Positions 18,728-28,459 of a stretch of 64,000 bases of DNA are shown in pieces. The notes under the pieces are model-generated. The model was not told the DNA's origin and ran no database searches. It saw only the letters and a list, made by a program, of their open reading frames with translations. This stretch comes from JAXGYX01 sp040772065 (lineage in GTDB: Bacteria; Bacillota; Clostridia; Saccharofermentanales; Fastidiosipilaceae): NCBI GenBank assembly GCA_040772065.1, contig JAXGYX010000001.1, forward strand, positions 1,364,001-1,428,000, written 5' to 3'. The first letter of the stretch is position 1; each line of letters opens with the position of its first letter. The position numbers were made by a program, and so were the translations under genes.

Positions 18728-19529
18728 TTAAGTGGTAATGAATCTATCTGGCTGATCATCTAGATTTGTCTTTGTCTGAGTCCCAACAAGATCTTTTGTC
18801 CGGTAAGAATCCCCAATAATCGTCAAGACATGAGAATGGTGTAGCAGACGATCGAGTATGGCGTGAGCAATGGTTGGATCTTCGAACAGGTCTCCCCAGT
18901 CGGGGAATTGTACGTTGGTTGTGACGATGGTACTTTTTTTCTCATAGCGTTGATCAATCACCTGGAACAACAATTTCTCATCACCGGCTTGGATGGGCAA
19001 GAAACCCAATTCATCAATAATCAGCAATCGGTATCGCGCGTAGTAGCGCAAGCTTGTGTCAAGCCGATTTTCCTCCCGTGCTTTACGAAGGCGTGACAGT
19101 AAATCGTTGGCTTTTAGAAATTTGCATGAGATCCTATGGCGCGCGGCTTCAATACCTAAGGCCGTAGCCAGATGTGTCTTTCCCACGCCGGGTGATCCAA
19201 GAAGAACGATATTTTCATTATTCTCGATGAAGCCAAGCGCGGCTAAATCATAAATCCGCCCCGATTGAGCGTCGGTTGAAAATCAAAATTGAAATCTCTG
19301 AGCCCCTTTGGTGTGGGAATCCCGCTGCTCGGATACTTCGACTCATTGACAGCGCTTTTTTGTTATCCACCTCAGCATTGCTGAGAAGATGTAATGCCTC
19401 GAGTACGGACAATTCATGTTTTTGGACGCGGTCCAAAGTTTCGTCAAGTTTCTCTTCGAACTGAATCAGCTTTAAGTAACGAAAATTATCAATCAACGAT
19501 TGATAACTGCTACGATCCGATGTTTGCAT
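18728..19529 (-). pseudogene. istB-like transposition ATPase, frameshifted
   Basis: IstB is the AAA+ helper of IS21 transposition. The N-terminal third (YLKLIQFEEKLDETLDR, 19529 to about 19300) and the ATPase core (Walker A in GKTHLATALG, Walker B RLLIIDELGFLPI, 19186-18728) are in different frames. Between them the expected DFNFDFQPTLNR stretch is readable only in a third frame, so at least two single-base changes lie between about 19250 and 19330. The C-terminus looks complete. Confidence 0.85.
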
Positions 19530-20811
19530 GGTAAAGATCTCCTAATTTTTTAAGATTTTCCCTGGAACGTTCAGCGATGTCATCGACAAAGGGCTGAGTG
19601 CGACCCAGATGCTCCTGGTAGTGATGGGGAAGATAATTAAGTTTTTTGGAACTAATCGGATGGCAGGCGATCTGCTGCGTGTTATCATAAAGATGCAGGT
19701 GTTGCTCGATCACCTCATAGAAAAGTGTTTGGCCAATATAAGCGGCAGGAACAGAATATTTTGATCCCTTATAGCTTACCAATCCATCCTTGCTTACTTT
19801 GATGTGGTCCTGCGCAATCTTGTAAAGAGTCATGATTCGATCGCTGGGGAGTGAGAGTAGTGACTCTTTTTCTTTTTGAAAGAGTGCCAGAGGGACTTGG
19901 CCGGTTCCCTGATGAATGTTCATGTTAGTTTCGTGGTTCAGCTTTTGACCAGACCTTGCAAACCTCTATAATCCAGCTGGCCCTGGTAACATTGGATATC
20001 ATCCAGAATCTTCATAGTGCTTTCTACTTTGCCTTTTGTCTGAGGGCGATTTGCAAGGCAAGCGTGGACGCAAAATCCCATATCCCGGCTGAACTGAGCA
20101 AAGCGCTCATTGACTTTACCCTTCTGATATTCAGTTCGCGCTTCGTCCATAACAGACCGAAGATTATCACTCAAGATCTCATGGGGACCCGCCAATCGTC
20201 TCAAAGAACTCGGTCATTGCGGAAATCAGAATGCTCTGGATTCTGCTTGTTGTTAGGACAAAGAGACGAAATCTTGAGTAGCTCAAGACCATAGACAAGA
20301 CATTGACCTTAATCTGCTCCCCATCTTTGGTTCGGTAGGAGATATCTTCTTTCCAGTCAATCTGAGCCTGTTCACCGGGGGCGGTTTCAAAACGCACAGT
20401 GCCTTTCGGGCCAGCCGGCAACGGTCCTTTTTGACGATCGAAAATAAGCCTGTAGCTCTGGTCGGCTCGTGATATAACCTCGGAAGGTGGATTCCGGACA
20501 ATCGAGAATCTTCTCCCGCATCAAATAGCGCCACAGACTGGATTTGAAATAAAAACCTGAATGCTGTCAGGCCCCAGAAGGTCTCTGATCGTATCGTAAT
20601 GTCTGTCTAAGTACGATGGTTTGTCTCTTGTGCCGCTAGGGAAATTACCTTCATAATAGCGCTTGGCTGTTCTCCGATCGCACGACATGTCCCGTGCAAT
20701 CTTGCTCATATTGGGTTTCAAGTTCGCTGCCTCCAAAATGATCTTCAGTCTCGGCAGATCCGTGAGAGTTTTTACCTCCACGCTTGTGTCAAATTTGATT
20801 GGATAGTGCAT
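19510..20811 (-). pseudogene. istA-like transposase, multiply frameshifted
   Basis: Pieces of an IS21 transposase lie in successive frames: an N-terminal helix-turn-helix region (NMSKIARDMSCDRRTAKRYY, 20811-20521), a catalytic-core piece (ETAPGEQAQIDWKED, 20421-20179), a piece with the later core (ANRPQTKGKVESTMK, 20204-19938) and a C-terminal piece (19923-19510). At least three frame changes separate them. The order is correct and no segment seems missing, so this is decay of a once complete gene. Confidence 0.85.
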
Positions 20812-21583
20812 GTTCTTACCTCGAAATAATCTTTGGTAAAAACTTTAATGACTACCATCATTTTTGTACATCCTTATTTCATCGAAACTGAGCATCCCTA
20901 GGCTAGCATTTACACTCGTTTTTACACATGTAGAGTCCGGTAATCTGACCTGTGGCGTCGTCAATAAAGCCGTGCAGACTGAAGTTCTCCGTTCCGCCAA
21001 ACCATGGATAGGGAGTGGCATCGACCTGCAGCATCATGCCCAGGGCGGGCTTCCTTGGCCTGCTAGGGTGTAGTTTCTTTTTCTTCGCCTGCTCTTGGGG
21101 CTTTTAATACTGGCATCAGTCAGCAGGCGATAAACGGTGGAGTAGCTGATGTCCAGTCGGTAACGCTGCTGCAAGATCTCATGAAAATGTCTGAAATTGC
21201 TCTGTTTAAGTGGTTCTGTTTCCCTTAAGGCCAGTACCTGCTCAGCCAGCTGCTGTGCAACGCGTTTGGGTGATGGACGATTTGTATTACCGTGAATGAC
21301 AGCAACAGCTCCGACTTCCTTGAACTCCTTCTTGAGCTGCTTAATTCGTCTTTCGCTAAGCCCGAGACGATCGGCTGCCTGTCTCACAGTTATCTTGCCC
21401 TCCACGCATTGCTTGATGACAAAGTGACGATTTAGTTCCTGCGTATTCATTTCAAGTTTCATGCCTCCTATTATGCGTGTGCAGAAGAATTCTTTCAGAG
21501 GTCGATGTCCCTAGAGCCCACCCCCCTGGGGTGAAAGATTCACTGATTACTTACAGGGGTGAAATTATCACAGATTAACAACA

Positions 21584-21600
21584 TCAGCTGTTTGCACAAT
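21584..21600. repeat. Target duplication, right copy (IS1202-like copy A)
   Basis: This matches 17828-17843. It ends exactly where the TTGACA of the T-box promoter begins. Confidence 0.85.
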
Positions 21601-21628
21601 TGACAAATCAATATGAAATGATTAAAGT
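21600..21628 (+). promoter_or_regulatory. Promoter of the trpXYZ T-box transcript
   Basis: TTGACA, a 17-base spacer and TAAAGT. The -10 is imperfect. It abuts the IS1202-like target duplication and precedes the T-box leader by a short distance. Confidence 0.6.
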
Positions 21629-21679
21629 GAGGTAGTCTGAAAGTCGCTGGTTGCGACCGGATGATTTCATACATTAAAC

Positions 21680-21946
21680 CGTGGAATGAGAAATAGTAAT
21701 TACCATGATTCATCACAGAGAGTCGGCGGGGGTGGAAGCCGATATGATAAAGGTGACGAATGGTCTCACGAGGGTGTTTCCCAATCGCGTCAAGTCGATG
21801 TCGTGGAGTAGGAGACAACGGTCCGCCCCCCGTTAGCAAGGGCACTGTATACGAATGTACAGAATTGAGTGGGCTGATCACAGTCAATTTGGGTGGTACC
21901 GCAGGAGTTTCTCTTGTCCCTTAGGTGGACGAGAGTTTTTTTATGT
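21680..21946 (+). promoter_or_regulatory. T-box riboswitch, tryptophan (UGG specifier)
   Basis: T-box leaders bind uncharged tRNA and permit read-through when the amino acid is scarce. Stem I landmarks are visible: AGAGAGTCGG and the GGTGGAAGCC stretch, then GAATGG in a GAA-NNN specifier context, with TGG at 21761-21763. The T-box sequence TGGGTGGTACCGC (21890-21902) pairs with the tRNA acceptor end. It is followed by a terminator (CTCTTGTCC with GGACGAGAG, then seven T, 21911-21942). The UGG codon means tryptophan, in agreement with trpXYZ-type transport genes downstream. The start boundary is approximate. Confidence 0.93.
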
Positions 21947-22021
21947 CTTTTTATCTTAGATTTGAGTCTCGTCACATAACGGATCCGGTTAACAACCATC
22001 TGAATCAAAGGAGGAAAAATC

Positions 22022-23167
22022 ATGAAACGAATATTAAAAATGAGCAAAAGAATTGTCGCGTTCGCGCTGGTGTCCGCGCTTGCTTTGACCACGTTGGGCG
22101 CCTGTGGAAAAACAAAAAAAGAAACGGACGATCCGTCGGCCGAGACTTCTCTTGACAGCGCACTCTCCGATGACGTTGTCGATCGATCGAAGGACGACGG
22201 CGACGTGGCGGGTCAATCCACCGGTGATGAACAAACGGCCGGGTTACAATCAAAAAATGGAGATATCTTTAAGATTGGAGTTGTGCAGTTCGCCGACCAC
22301 CCCTCACTCGATAACTGTTACGCCGGCTTTGTGGAAGGTTTGCGCGACGCGGGTTTTGTCGATGGTGAAACCATTCAAATTGATCATCAGTCCGGGCAGG
22401 CCGACACCGCGATCACCAACCAGATCGTGAACAGCTTTGTGAGTCAAAACTATGATCTGATCTGTGGCATCGCCACACCCGCCGCTCAGGCGGCATACAA
22501 CACCGGTTCAAAAGCGAACATTCCGGTCATCTTCAACGCGGTGACCGATCCGATCGCCGCCGAACTGGCTAATTCCGACGGCACAAACAAGGTAGGTGTC
22601 ACCGGAGTTTCCGACGCACTGCCGATCGAGCAGCAACTCAAAATGATCCGCGCCTTTCTGCCGGACGCGAAAACCATCGGCATCTTGTATTCAACCAGCG
22701 AGACGAATTCAGTCTCCAGTCTGGCGATCTATGAAGACCTCGCCCCCGAATACGGCTTTACCATCGTGTCCGAAGGTGTGAACGCCGCCGGTGACGTGCC
22801 GCTCGCCGCCGATCAAATGCTCAACAAGGTCGACTGTGTCAGCAACTTGACAGACAATCTGGTTGTGCAAAACATGGCCACGATCATCAATAAATGCAAA
22901 GAGAAGGGCATCCCTTATTTTGGTTCTGAGGAAGAGCAGGTCGTCAATGGCTGTCTGGCGGCCGAAGGGCTGGACTATCTCGAATTGGGCAGGCAGACCG
23001 GTGTGATGGCGGCACGTGTGTTCGCCGGTGAAACCGCTGAATTCATACCGTTTGAAACAATCAAAGACTCTCAACCGTTTTACAACCCCGCGGTGCTGGA
23101 CGAGCTGAATTTGACCGTGCCCGCCGATTACGCGGATCGGATCATCGATGTGAGCGTGAAGGACTGA
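22022..23167 (+). CDS. trpX: ABC transporter substrate-binding lipoprotein, predicted tryptophan (TrpX type)
   Basis: A 381-residue periplasmic-binding-type lipoprotein of the COG2984 family. The signal peptide ends in a lipobox (TLGAC), with the lipidated cysteine at residue 28, followed by an acidic linker. The mature domain has typical blocks such as GIVQFADHPSLDN-like FKIGVVQFADHPSLDNCYAG and GVTGVSDALPIEQQ. The AAAGGAGG site is eight bases before the ATG. The Trp T-box in front and the permease and ATPase genes directly behind it identify it as the binding component of a TrpXYZ-type importer. Substrate specificity rests on the T-box, since family members bind various ligands. Confidence 0.9.
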   Translation: MKRILKMSKRIVAFALVSALALTTLGACGKTKKETDDPSAETSLDSALSDDVVDRSKDDGDVAGQSTGDEQTAGLQSKNGDIFKIGVVQFADHPSLDNCYAGFVEGLRDAGFVDGETIQIDHQSGQADTAITNQIVNSFVSQNYDLICGIATPAAQAAYNTGSKANIPVIFNAVTDPIAAELANSDGTNKVGVTGVSDALPIEQQLKMIRAFLPDAKTIGILYSTSETNSVSSLAIYEDLAPEYGFTIVSEGVNAAGDVPLAADQMLNKVDCVSNLTDNLVVQNMATIINKCKEKGIPYFGSEEEQVVNGCLAAEGLDYLELGRQTGVMAARVFAGETAEFIPFETIKDSQPFYNPAVLDELNLTVPADYADRIIDVSVKD

Positions 23168-23168
23168 T

Positions 23169-24071
23169 ATGGAACAACTGTTAAGTATTGTGATTGGCTT
23201 CACCGAACAAGGACTCATTTATGGTGTCCTAGTTCTTGGACTTTATATCAGCTATAAAATATTGAACTTCCCCGATCTGACCGTGGACGGCAGCTTCCCA
23301 CTGGGGGCCGCCGTCACCGCCGTCATGATCACCATGGATATCAATCCCTGGCTGACCGTGCTGGTCTCATTTGTCGCCGGCGCCCTGGCCGGGCTGTGCA
23401 CCGGTCTGATTCATGTCAAACTGCGCATCTCTGATCTGCTGTCCGGTATTCTTGTGATGACGGGTCTTTACTCAATCAATCTGGTCATAGCCGGCAAATC
23501 CAATCTGCCGTTTTTCGAACGTGACACCATCTTCAACAGCGGACCCGCGGCGCTGATCCCTCCGCGAGTTGGCGGATACGGCGTTCGTGTGTTGCTGGTT
23601 TCACTGGTGATTGTTTTGGTCTTGAAATACGCCTTGGACTGGTACTTAAAGACGCGTTCCGGAACACTGCTGCGCGCGACCGGAGACAACAGCCAGGTGG
23701 TCATAGCGATGGGCAGGAATCCCGGACACGTGAAGATCATGGGTCTTTCCCTGGCCAACGGACTGGTCGCGCTTTCGGGCTCGATCCTTTGTCAACAGCA
23801 GAGTTTTTTCGAAGTCACGATGGGCACAGGATCCATGGTGGCCGGTTTGGCCTCGGTCATACTCGGCGTCACATTACTGAAAAAACTGACCTTCCTGCGT
23901 CAAACCACGATGGTTATTTGGGGCTCGATCTTTTATAAATCGCTGATCGCCCTGGCGATCTGGCTGGGACTGGATTCCACACTGTTGCGCGCGGTGCAAA
24001 GCGTCCTTTTCCTGCTCATCCTCGTCGTCAACCGCGTAACGGACAAAGGAGGAAAGAAAAAACATGCTTGA
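23169..24071 (+). CDS. trpY: ABC transporter permease, predicted tryptophan (TrpY type)
   Basis: A 300-residue permease of the COG4120 family with about eight to nine transmembrane segments. Diagnostic text includes YKILNFPDLTVDGSFPLGAA near the N-terminus and LRATGDNSQVVIAMGRNPGH in a cytoplasmic loop, where it probably contacts the ATPase. It starts one base after the trpX stop and overlaps the ATPase gene by eight bases, so the three are one operon. It would form the membrane channel of the importer as a dimer. Confidence 0.9.
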   Translation: MEQLLSIVIGFTEQGLIYGVLVLGLYISYKILNFPDLTVDGSFPLGAAVTAVMITMDINPWLTVLVSFVAGALAGLCTGLIHVKLRISDLLSGILVMTGLYSINLVIAGKSNLPFFERDTIFNSGPAALIPPRVGGYGVRVLLVSLVIVLVLKYALDWYLKTRSGTLLRATGDNSQVVIAMGRNPGHVKIMGLSLANGLVALSGSILCQQQSFFEVTMGTGSMVAGLASVILGVTLLKKLTFLRQTTMVIWGSIFYKSLIALAIWLGLDSTLLRAVQSVLFLLILVVNRVTDKGGKKKHA

Positions 24072-24837
24072 GCTCAACAAGATCAGCAAGGTATATGAAT
24101 CCGGATCGGTGAACGAATCCGCTATTTTTAATGACTTCAATCTACAGGTCAAAGACGGTGAATTCGTCACAGTGGTCGGCAGCAACGGCTCGGGCAAGAC
24201 CACCTTGCTTAACTTGATTTGCGGTTCCATTCCGCTGGACCAGGGTGAAATCATTTTGAACGATCAAAATTTAACAAAAATGCCGGAATACAAGCGCTCA
24301 CGCCGCATTGGTCGGGTATTTCAAGATCCGGCGAAAGGGACCTGCCCTCATCTGAGTATTATGGAAAACATGAGCATCGCGGACAACAAAACCAAACGCT
24401 TCAACCTGGAGCGCGGTGTGGATCTGCGCAGAAAATCGTATTACCGGGAACGATTGGCCGAACTGGGCATGGGTCTTGAGGATCATATGGAACAGACATG
24501 CGGCACCCTGTCCGGTGGACAACGTCAGGCTTTGGCGCTGTTGATGTCGACTCTGACTCCGTTGGAGCTACTGATTTTAGATGAACACACCGCCGCACTG
24601 GATCCCAAGAGCTCTGAAATCGTGATGGAGCTGACCAACAAGATCGTTCAGCAGTCCAAGGTCACCACTTTAATGGTGACACATAATTTGCGATTCGCGC
24701 TGGAATACGGCGATCGGATGCTGATGATGCACGAGGGTGCCGCGTTGATGGACGAAAGTGGAGCGAGCAAAGAAGCTTTGGTCATGGATGATCTGCTGAA
24801 CGCCTTCTATTCGATCTCCATCGAATATGGGAATTGA
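24064..24837 (+). CDS. trpZ: ABC transporter ATPase, predicted tryptophan (TrpZ type)
   Basis: A 257-residue ABC ATPase of the COG1101 family. Walker A is GSNGSGKTT, the signature is LSGGQRQALAL, Walker B is LLILDEHTAALDP with catalytic Glu, and the switch His lies in MVTHNLRFALEYGD. The start ATG follows GGAGGAAAGAAAAAAC and overlaps the end of trpY. It would energise the trpXY importer. Confidence 0.92.
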   Translation: MLELNKISKVYESGSVNESAIFNDFNLQVKDGEFVTVVGSNGSGKTTLLNLICGSIPLDQGEIILNDQNLTKMPEYKRSRRIGRVFQDPAKGTCPHLSIMENMSIADNKTKRFNLERGVDLRRKSYYRERLAELGMGLEDHMEQTCGTLSGGQRQALALLMSTLTPLELLILDEHTAALDPKSSEIVMELTNKIVQQSKVTTLMVTHNLRFALEYGDRMLMMHEGAALMDESGASKEALVMDDLLNAFYSISIEYGN

Positions 24838-24916
24838 CAAAGAATGAGGTATAATATCTAGCGACGCGCCTCGCGCGATGAATTGAACGACATAGATTTT
24901 GAGGAAGGTTATTTGA

Positions 24917-26608
24917 ATGAGATTAAGTGAGAGCTATTTTTACACACTGCGAGAAGACGTAAAGGACGAAGACTCGGTCAGCGGCAATCTTTTGGTCCGT
25001 GCCGGCATGATTAAGAAGAGCTCCTCCGGAGTGTACATGCTGCTGCCATTGGGTTTAAAAGCATATCGTAAAATCGAGACCATCATCCGCGAGGAGATGG
25101 ACGCGATCGGCTCTCAGGAACTCACAATGCCCGCTTTGATACCCGAAGAGGTCTACGTGCGCTCCGGACGCAGAGAATCGTTCGGGGACAGCATGTTCTC
25201 CTTAAAGGACCGATTCAACAGGCCATTCGTGCTGGGTCCCACTCATGAGGAACTTTTTGCGGCGGCCGCGGGTATGGCGATTAATTCATACAAAGATCTC
25301 CCGGTCAGTTTGTATCAATTTCAGACCAAATATCGTGATGAGCCACGCCCGCGTTTCGGTTTGATCCGCGTCCGTGAATTCGTCATGAAGGACGCCTACT
25401 CCTTTGACAAGGACCTAGAGGGATTGGATCATTCCTACAAAAAAATGTTCGACGCCTATCATCGGGCCTTTGACCGCATGGGTCTGCGCTATGTCGTCGT
25501 GCGGGCGGACACCGGTGTGATGGGCGGACTGCTTTCCGAGGAGTTTCAGGCGGTGTCCGAAATCGGTGAGGACATCCTGGTGCTGCACGAACCTTCGGGT
25601 TACGCGGCCAATCTTGAGGTGGCCAACTGTATTCCATCGGGCGAACCCAGCACCGAGAAACATCTGCCGTTCGAAGAGATGCCCACGCCAAACGCCAAAA
25701 CGATCGAAGAGGTCGCGGCGTTCTTGGATCTTCCGGCCGAGAAATTTGTCAAAACCTTAATCTACGTGATCGATGGCGAGCCGCACGCTCTGCTGGTTCG
25801 TGGAGATCACGAGATCAACGAGGCAAAAGTGCTAAAGTTGCTGAATAAATCCGAGATCGAAATGGCGGACGCGACCCTTGTGCGCGAGGTCACCGACGCC
25901 CCGGTGGGATTCGCCGGACCAATCGGAATCGACATTCCGGTAATCATGGACACCGAGGTCTCCTTGATGGCGAATTTTATCGTCGGCGCGAATCAATTGG
26001 ATCGTCACTTCGTAAATGTCAATCTTGAAGACTTTAAATCAGATGTTGTTGCGGATATTCGTCAGATTAAGGAAGGTGACATGTGTGAAAATGGCGCCGG
26101 TCCGGTCTCCTTTAAACGAGGCATAGAAGTCGGCAATACATTTAAACTAGGCGAAAAATACGCGCGGGCGATGGACCTATTCTACACCGACGCCGACAAC
26201 GTCCAACATCCGGTCATCATGGGTTCCTACGGGATCGGACCGGCTCGCTGCCTGGCCGCGGTGGTCGAGCAGCACAATGATGGCAAACGGATTTTGTGGC
26301 CCAAAGAGATCGCTCCCATCGAGGTCGCCATCGTGCCCGTCAATGTGAAAAACGAGGATCAGGTCGCTGTCGCCGAGCAACTGTATCAGGAACTCATGGC
26401 AACCGGGCATGACGTGCTGCTGGATGACCGCAATGAGCGGGCCGGCATCAAATTCAATGATATGGAGTTGATCGGCGCATATTGCCGCATCACCGTGGGC
26501 CGCACGGTGACCGAAGGCAAGGTTGAGCTCAAAGTCATCGGCCGGGAGGAAGCGGAATTACTTCCCATCGCAGAGGCCGCGGAACGGATCAGGCAACTGT
26601 TGGCCTGA
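24917..26608 (+). CDS. proS: Prolyl-tRNA synthetase (bacterial type)
   Basis: This class II synthetase charges tRNA-Pro. Its length (563 residues) and architecture are those of the bacterial type, with an editing INS domain between motifs 2 and 3 (about residues 230-390, including EEVAAFLDLPAEKFVKTLIY). Motif 2 is in FQTKYRDEPRPRFGLIRVRE and motif 3 in MGSYGIGPARCLAAV. The C-terminal anticodon-binding domain starts near IAPIEVAIVPV. The ATG follows GAGGAAGG. It lies 79 bases after trpZ. I saw no separate T-box for it. Confidence 0.96.
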   Translation: MRLSESYFYTLREDVKDEDSVSGNLLVRAGMIKKSSSGVYMLLPLGLKAYRKIETIIREEMDAIGSQELTMPALIPEEVYVRSGRRESFGDSMFSLKDRFNRPFVLGPTHEELFAAAAGMAINSYKDLPVSLYQFQTKYRDEPRPRFGLIRVREFVMKDAYSFDKDLEGLDHSYKKMFDAYHRAFDRMGLRYVVVRADTGVMGGLLSEEFQAVSEIGEDILVLHEPSGYAANLEVANCIPSGEPSTEKHLPFEEMPTPNAKTIEEVAAFLDLPAEKFVKTLIYVIDGEPHALLVRGDHEINEAKVLKLLNKSEIEMADATLVREVTDAPVGFAGPIGIDIPVIMDTEVSLMANFIVGANQLDRHFVNVNLEDFKSDVVADIRQIKEGDMCENGAGPVSFKRGIEVGNTFKLGEKYARAMDLFYTDADNVQHPVIMGSYGIGPARCLAAVVEQHNDGKRILWPKEIAPIEVAIVPVNVKNEDQVAVAEQLYQELMATGHDVLLDDRNERAGIKFNDMELIGAYCRITVGRTVTEGKVELKVIGREEAELLPIAEAAERIRQLLA

Positions 26609-26780
26609 ACGCTCGGGCTTCTCAATCATTGACGTCGGTCTCTTTGACGAAAGATGGTATATAATTAAATAGGCTACCTCAAAACACAAATAGTGTGGCG
26701 AGGCGGCCTGTTTTTAATTTTTAAGCGCGAGAATAGCAGCTGAACGAAAGCGGCTGATTGTGGGTAATAAGGAGGGCGGT

Positions 26781-28301
26781 ATGAAAAAACGGATTAAAAA
26801 TGTACGGAACTTAAAAAAATCAACGCAGTTTCTTATCGTTATGGCACTCGCTTTGGTGATGATCTTAAGCGTCGGATTGGTGATCAATCGGGCCACCGGC
26901 GGAGGAATCCTCAATTTGATCTCGCCTATGTCGATGAACAATGTCGCCAAACAACCTCATTTCGCCGGCACGGTGACTGAGGTCTATGATCAGGCCATCA
27001 TGGTGACTGTCGATGAGGTCGAGGAGGCATACAAGAGTAGCGACCGGATCAAAGTCTCGCTAGACGTACGATTGAAAGACAGCATGACTGATTTTTTGGT
27101 GGGAGACAACGTCGTTGTCTATTATGACGGAATAATCGCTGAGTCCTATCCCGCGCAGGTAAACACCGTCTACGCCATTATGTTGACCGGTCCCGACATG
27201 AGGATCAACATCGACGACCTCCACGCGCTCGCCACGCTGCGCACGCCCCATGTGGGCGATAACGCCGCCGTCGGAAAGATTATAGCCGCCTTGCCAAGGA
27301 TCGATCGGGAACATGCCCAGCGTTTCTTTTCTATCGGTGATGATGCCGACGCGGAGGACACCCCGTACTCCCTGACCCTTTATTATGAACCCCATGAAGG
27401 AGAAATAAGTGAAACGAATAATCCGGTGACCACTCCTCTACAATCGGTGTTGCTGTTCTCATTAATTGACAATCTGAGCGAAGTCCACTACGCGTTTCGT
27501 GCGACGCCGAGTTTCGAAAACCTGGACAAGGACGCCTACACCGTTCGGCAGACACACAGCAAAGGTGATTGTGCCGCTTATTTGGGAAGAATCGGTTTAA
27601 CCTGGGACGATTTTCAAACTGACTGGAGCGGATCGGTTGACAAGTTGTACGCCGCGGTAACCGATTTCACAGATAAGCCGTCACGCACGCTGACGTTTGA
27701 CGACGTGCGCTCACTTGCGAAAAGAGGTGACCGCCTGTTGTTCGACGACTTTCAAAAATACGCAGGCACCAATATCAGCGCCATATCCGATTATTATATT
27801 ATGCTATACGACGTCGAATATGATTTTCGTTTGACCGTGCACTCGAATGCGAACAGCAAACCCGATATCGTGCGGCTTGAGAGCATTTGGGCTGCCGACG
27901 GAAACGGCATCGACATCCGCTATGAGGAGGTCGATGAGTTTTTGAGCCACTGGCCTGTTTTCATGGGGGTGAAAGAGGACAGCGTCACACCCTCCGGACT
28001 GACCATCACGTTCAAAAACAACACCGGTGTTGAGCAATTATTTGGCGAAAGCTATACGATTCAGCGTGGCGCTGATACAGAATGGGTCGACCTGGATCCG
28101 ATTATAGAAAACTATGGATTCCATGATATTGGCTACATTTTGCCGGCAATGGGCAGCGAAGACATGGACGTTGATTGGGAGTGGCTCTACGGCAAGCTTC
28201 CGGCCGGCGAGTATCGAATTGTCAAAGATATACTGACTGTTGACTCTCCGGGCGACTACGAGGCATTCACTCTCTATTCGACGTTTACAGTCGCTGAATG
28301 A
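26781..28301 (+). CDS. Membrane-anchored protein with DUF3221-like and Ig-like domains
   Basis: This is not a characterised protein. A short basic tail and one hydrophobic segment (FLIVMALALVMILSVGLVINR) anchor it or form an uncleaved signal. A small beta domain follows (FAGTVTEVYDQAIMVTVDE to VYAIMLTG), resembling DUF3221 or OB-like domains. The middle, about residues 140-380, is unassigned. The last 110 residues match the bacterial Ig-like domain often found at lipoprotein C-termini (GLTITFKNNTGVEQLFGESY, LYGKLPAGEYRIVK). The ATG at 26781 has AAGGAGGGCGGT just upstream. It is probably extracytoplasmic. Its place between proS and a kinase gene gives no functional hint. Confidence 0.75.
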   Translation: MKKRIKNVRNLKKSTQFLIVMALALVMILSVGLVINRATGGGILNLISPMSMNNVAKQPHFAGTVTEVYDQAIMVTVDEVEEAYKSSDRIKVSLDVRLKDSMTDFLVGDNVVVYYDGIIAESYPAQVNTVYAIMLTGPDMRINIDDLHALATLRTPHVGDNAAVGKIIAALPRIDREHAQRFFSIGDDADAEDTPYSLTLYYEPHEGEISETNNPVTTPLQSVLLFSLIDNLSEVHYAFRATPSFENLDKDAYTVRQTHSKGDCAAYLGRIGLTWDDFQTDWSGSVDKLYAAVTDFTDKPSRTLTFDDVRSLAKRGDRLLFDDFQKYAGTNISAISDYYIMLYDVEYDFRLTVHSNANSKPDIVRLESIWAADGNGIDIRYEEVDEFLSHWPVFMGVKEDSVTPSGLTITFKNNTGVEQLFGESYTIQRGADTEWVDLDPIIENYGFHDIGYILPAMGSEDMDVDWEWLYGKLPAGEYRIVKDILTVDSPGDYEAFTLYSTFTVAE

Positions 28302-28459
28302 ACGAACGGTGCCAAGCCGCCTCTCTTTAAATAAATGCTGAGAGGTCGCCATGACTTCGCCATGCAAATTGACTATGATAGAAGACAACATCCAATGCGA
28401 AAAGCAACGCTTCGACACACAAATTTGCTGTGCGCACCCCCGCAGTCAGGAGGATACCC

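Larger units (their letters stand above)
18648..20914 (-). mobile_element. IS21-family element, degenerate, nested in IS1202-like copy A
   Basis: The boundaries follow from comparison with uninterrupted copy B. The host sequence GCACTCGTTTTTACAC is split, with CTCGTT duplicated at 18642-18647 and 20915-20920. The ends are TGTAAATG and CATTTACA, and a subterminal repeat GATGAAATAAGGATGTAC occurs at both ends, as in IS21 elements. The 2267-bp length and the istA-istB order match the family. Both genes contain frameshifts, so the element is inactive by itself. Confidence 0.88.
17975..21462 (-). pseudogene. IS1202-like transposase, split by an IS21 insertion
   Basis: The first part (21462-21034) has a helix-turn-helix (ITVRQAADRLGLSERRIKQLKK) and a second DNA-binding region. 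The catalytic part is cut by the IS21 insertion after ITGLYMCKNE and resumes near 18650, continuing to about 17975 with MFPAHSPQAKGRIERLWDTLQ, which contains the final acidic residue of a DDE core. The -1 frame change before MMLQVDATPYPWFGG is shared with copy B. The DDATG motif is intact here, but a further one-base difference near the 3' end changes the C-terminus. It cannot make an active enzyme. Confidence 0.85.
17844..21583 (-). mobile_element. IS1202-like element, copy A, interrupted by an IS21-family element
   Basis: The element is a second copy, in opposite orientation, of the one at 60457-61923. Its ends read TGTTGTTAATCTG and TGTCAATAATCAG, beginning TGT. Each end carries two related repeats containing CAGTGAATCTTTCACCC, presumably transposase-binding sites. 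It is flanked by a roughly 17-bp target duplication. An IS21-family element is inserted in it; removing that element and one 6-bp duplication leaves about 1467 bp, the same as copy B. The family (ISNCY/IS1202 group) is judged from the transposase sequence and the long target duplication. Confidence 0.85.

Noticed and set aside
24842..24862. TTGACA and TATAAT upstream of proS
   Set aside because: The boxes are only 10 bases apart, so they cannot form one sigma-70 promoter.
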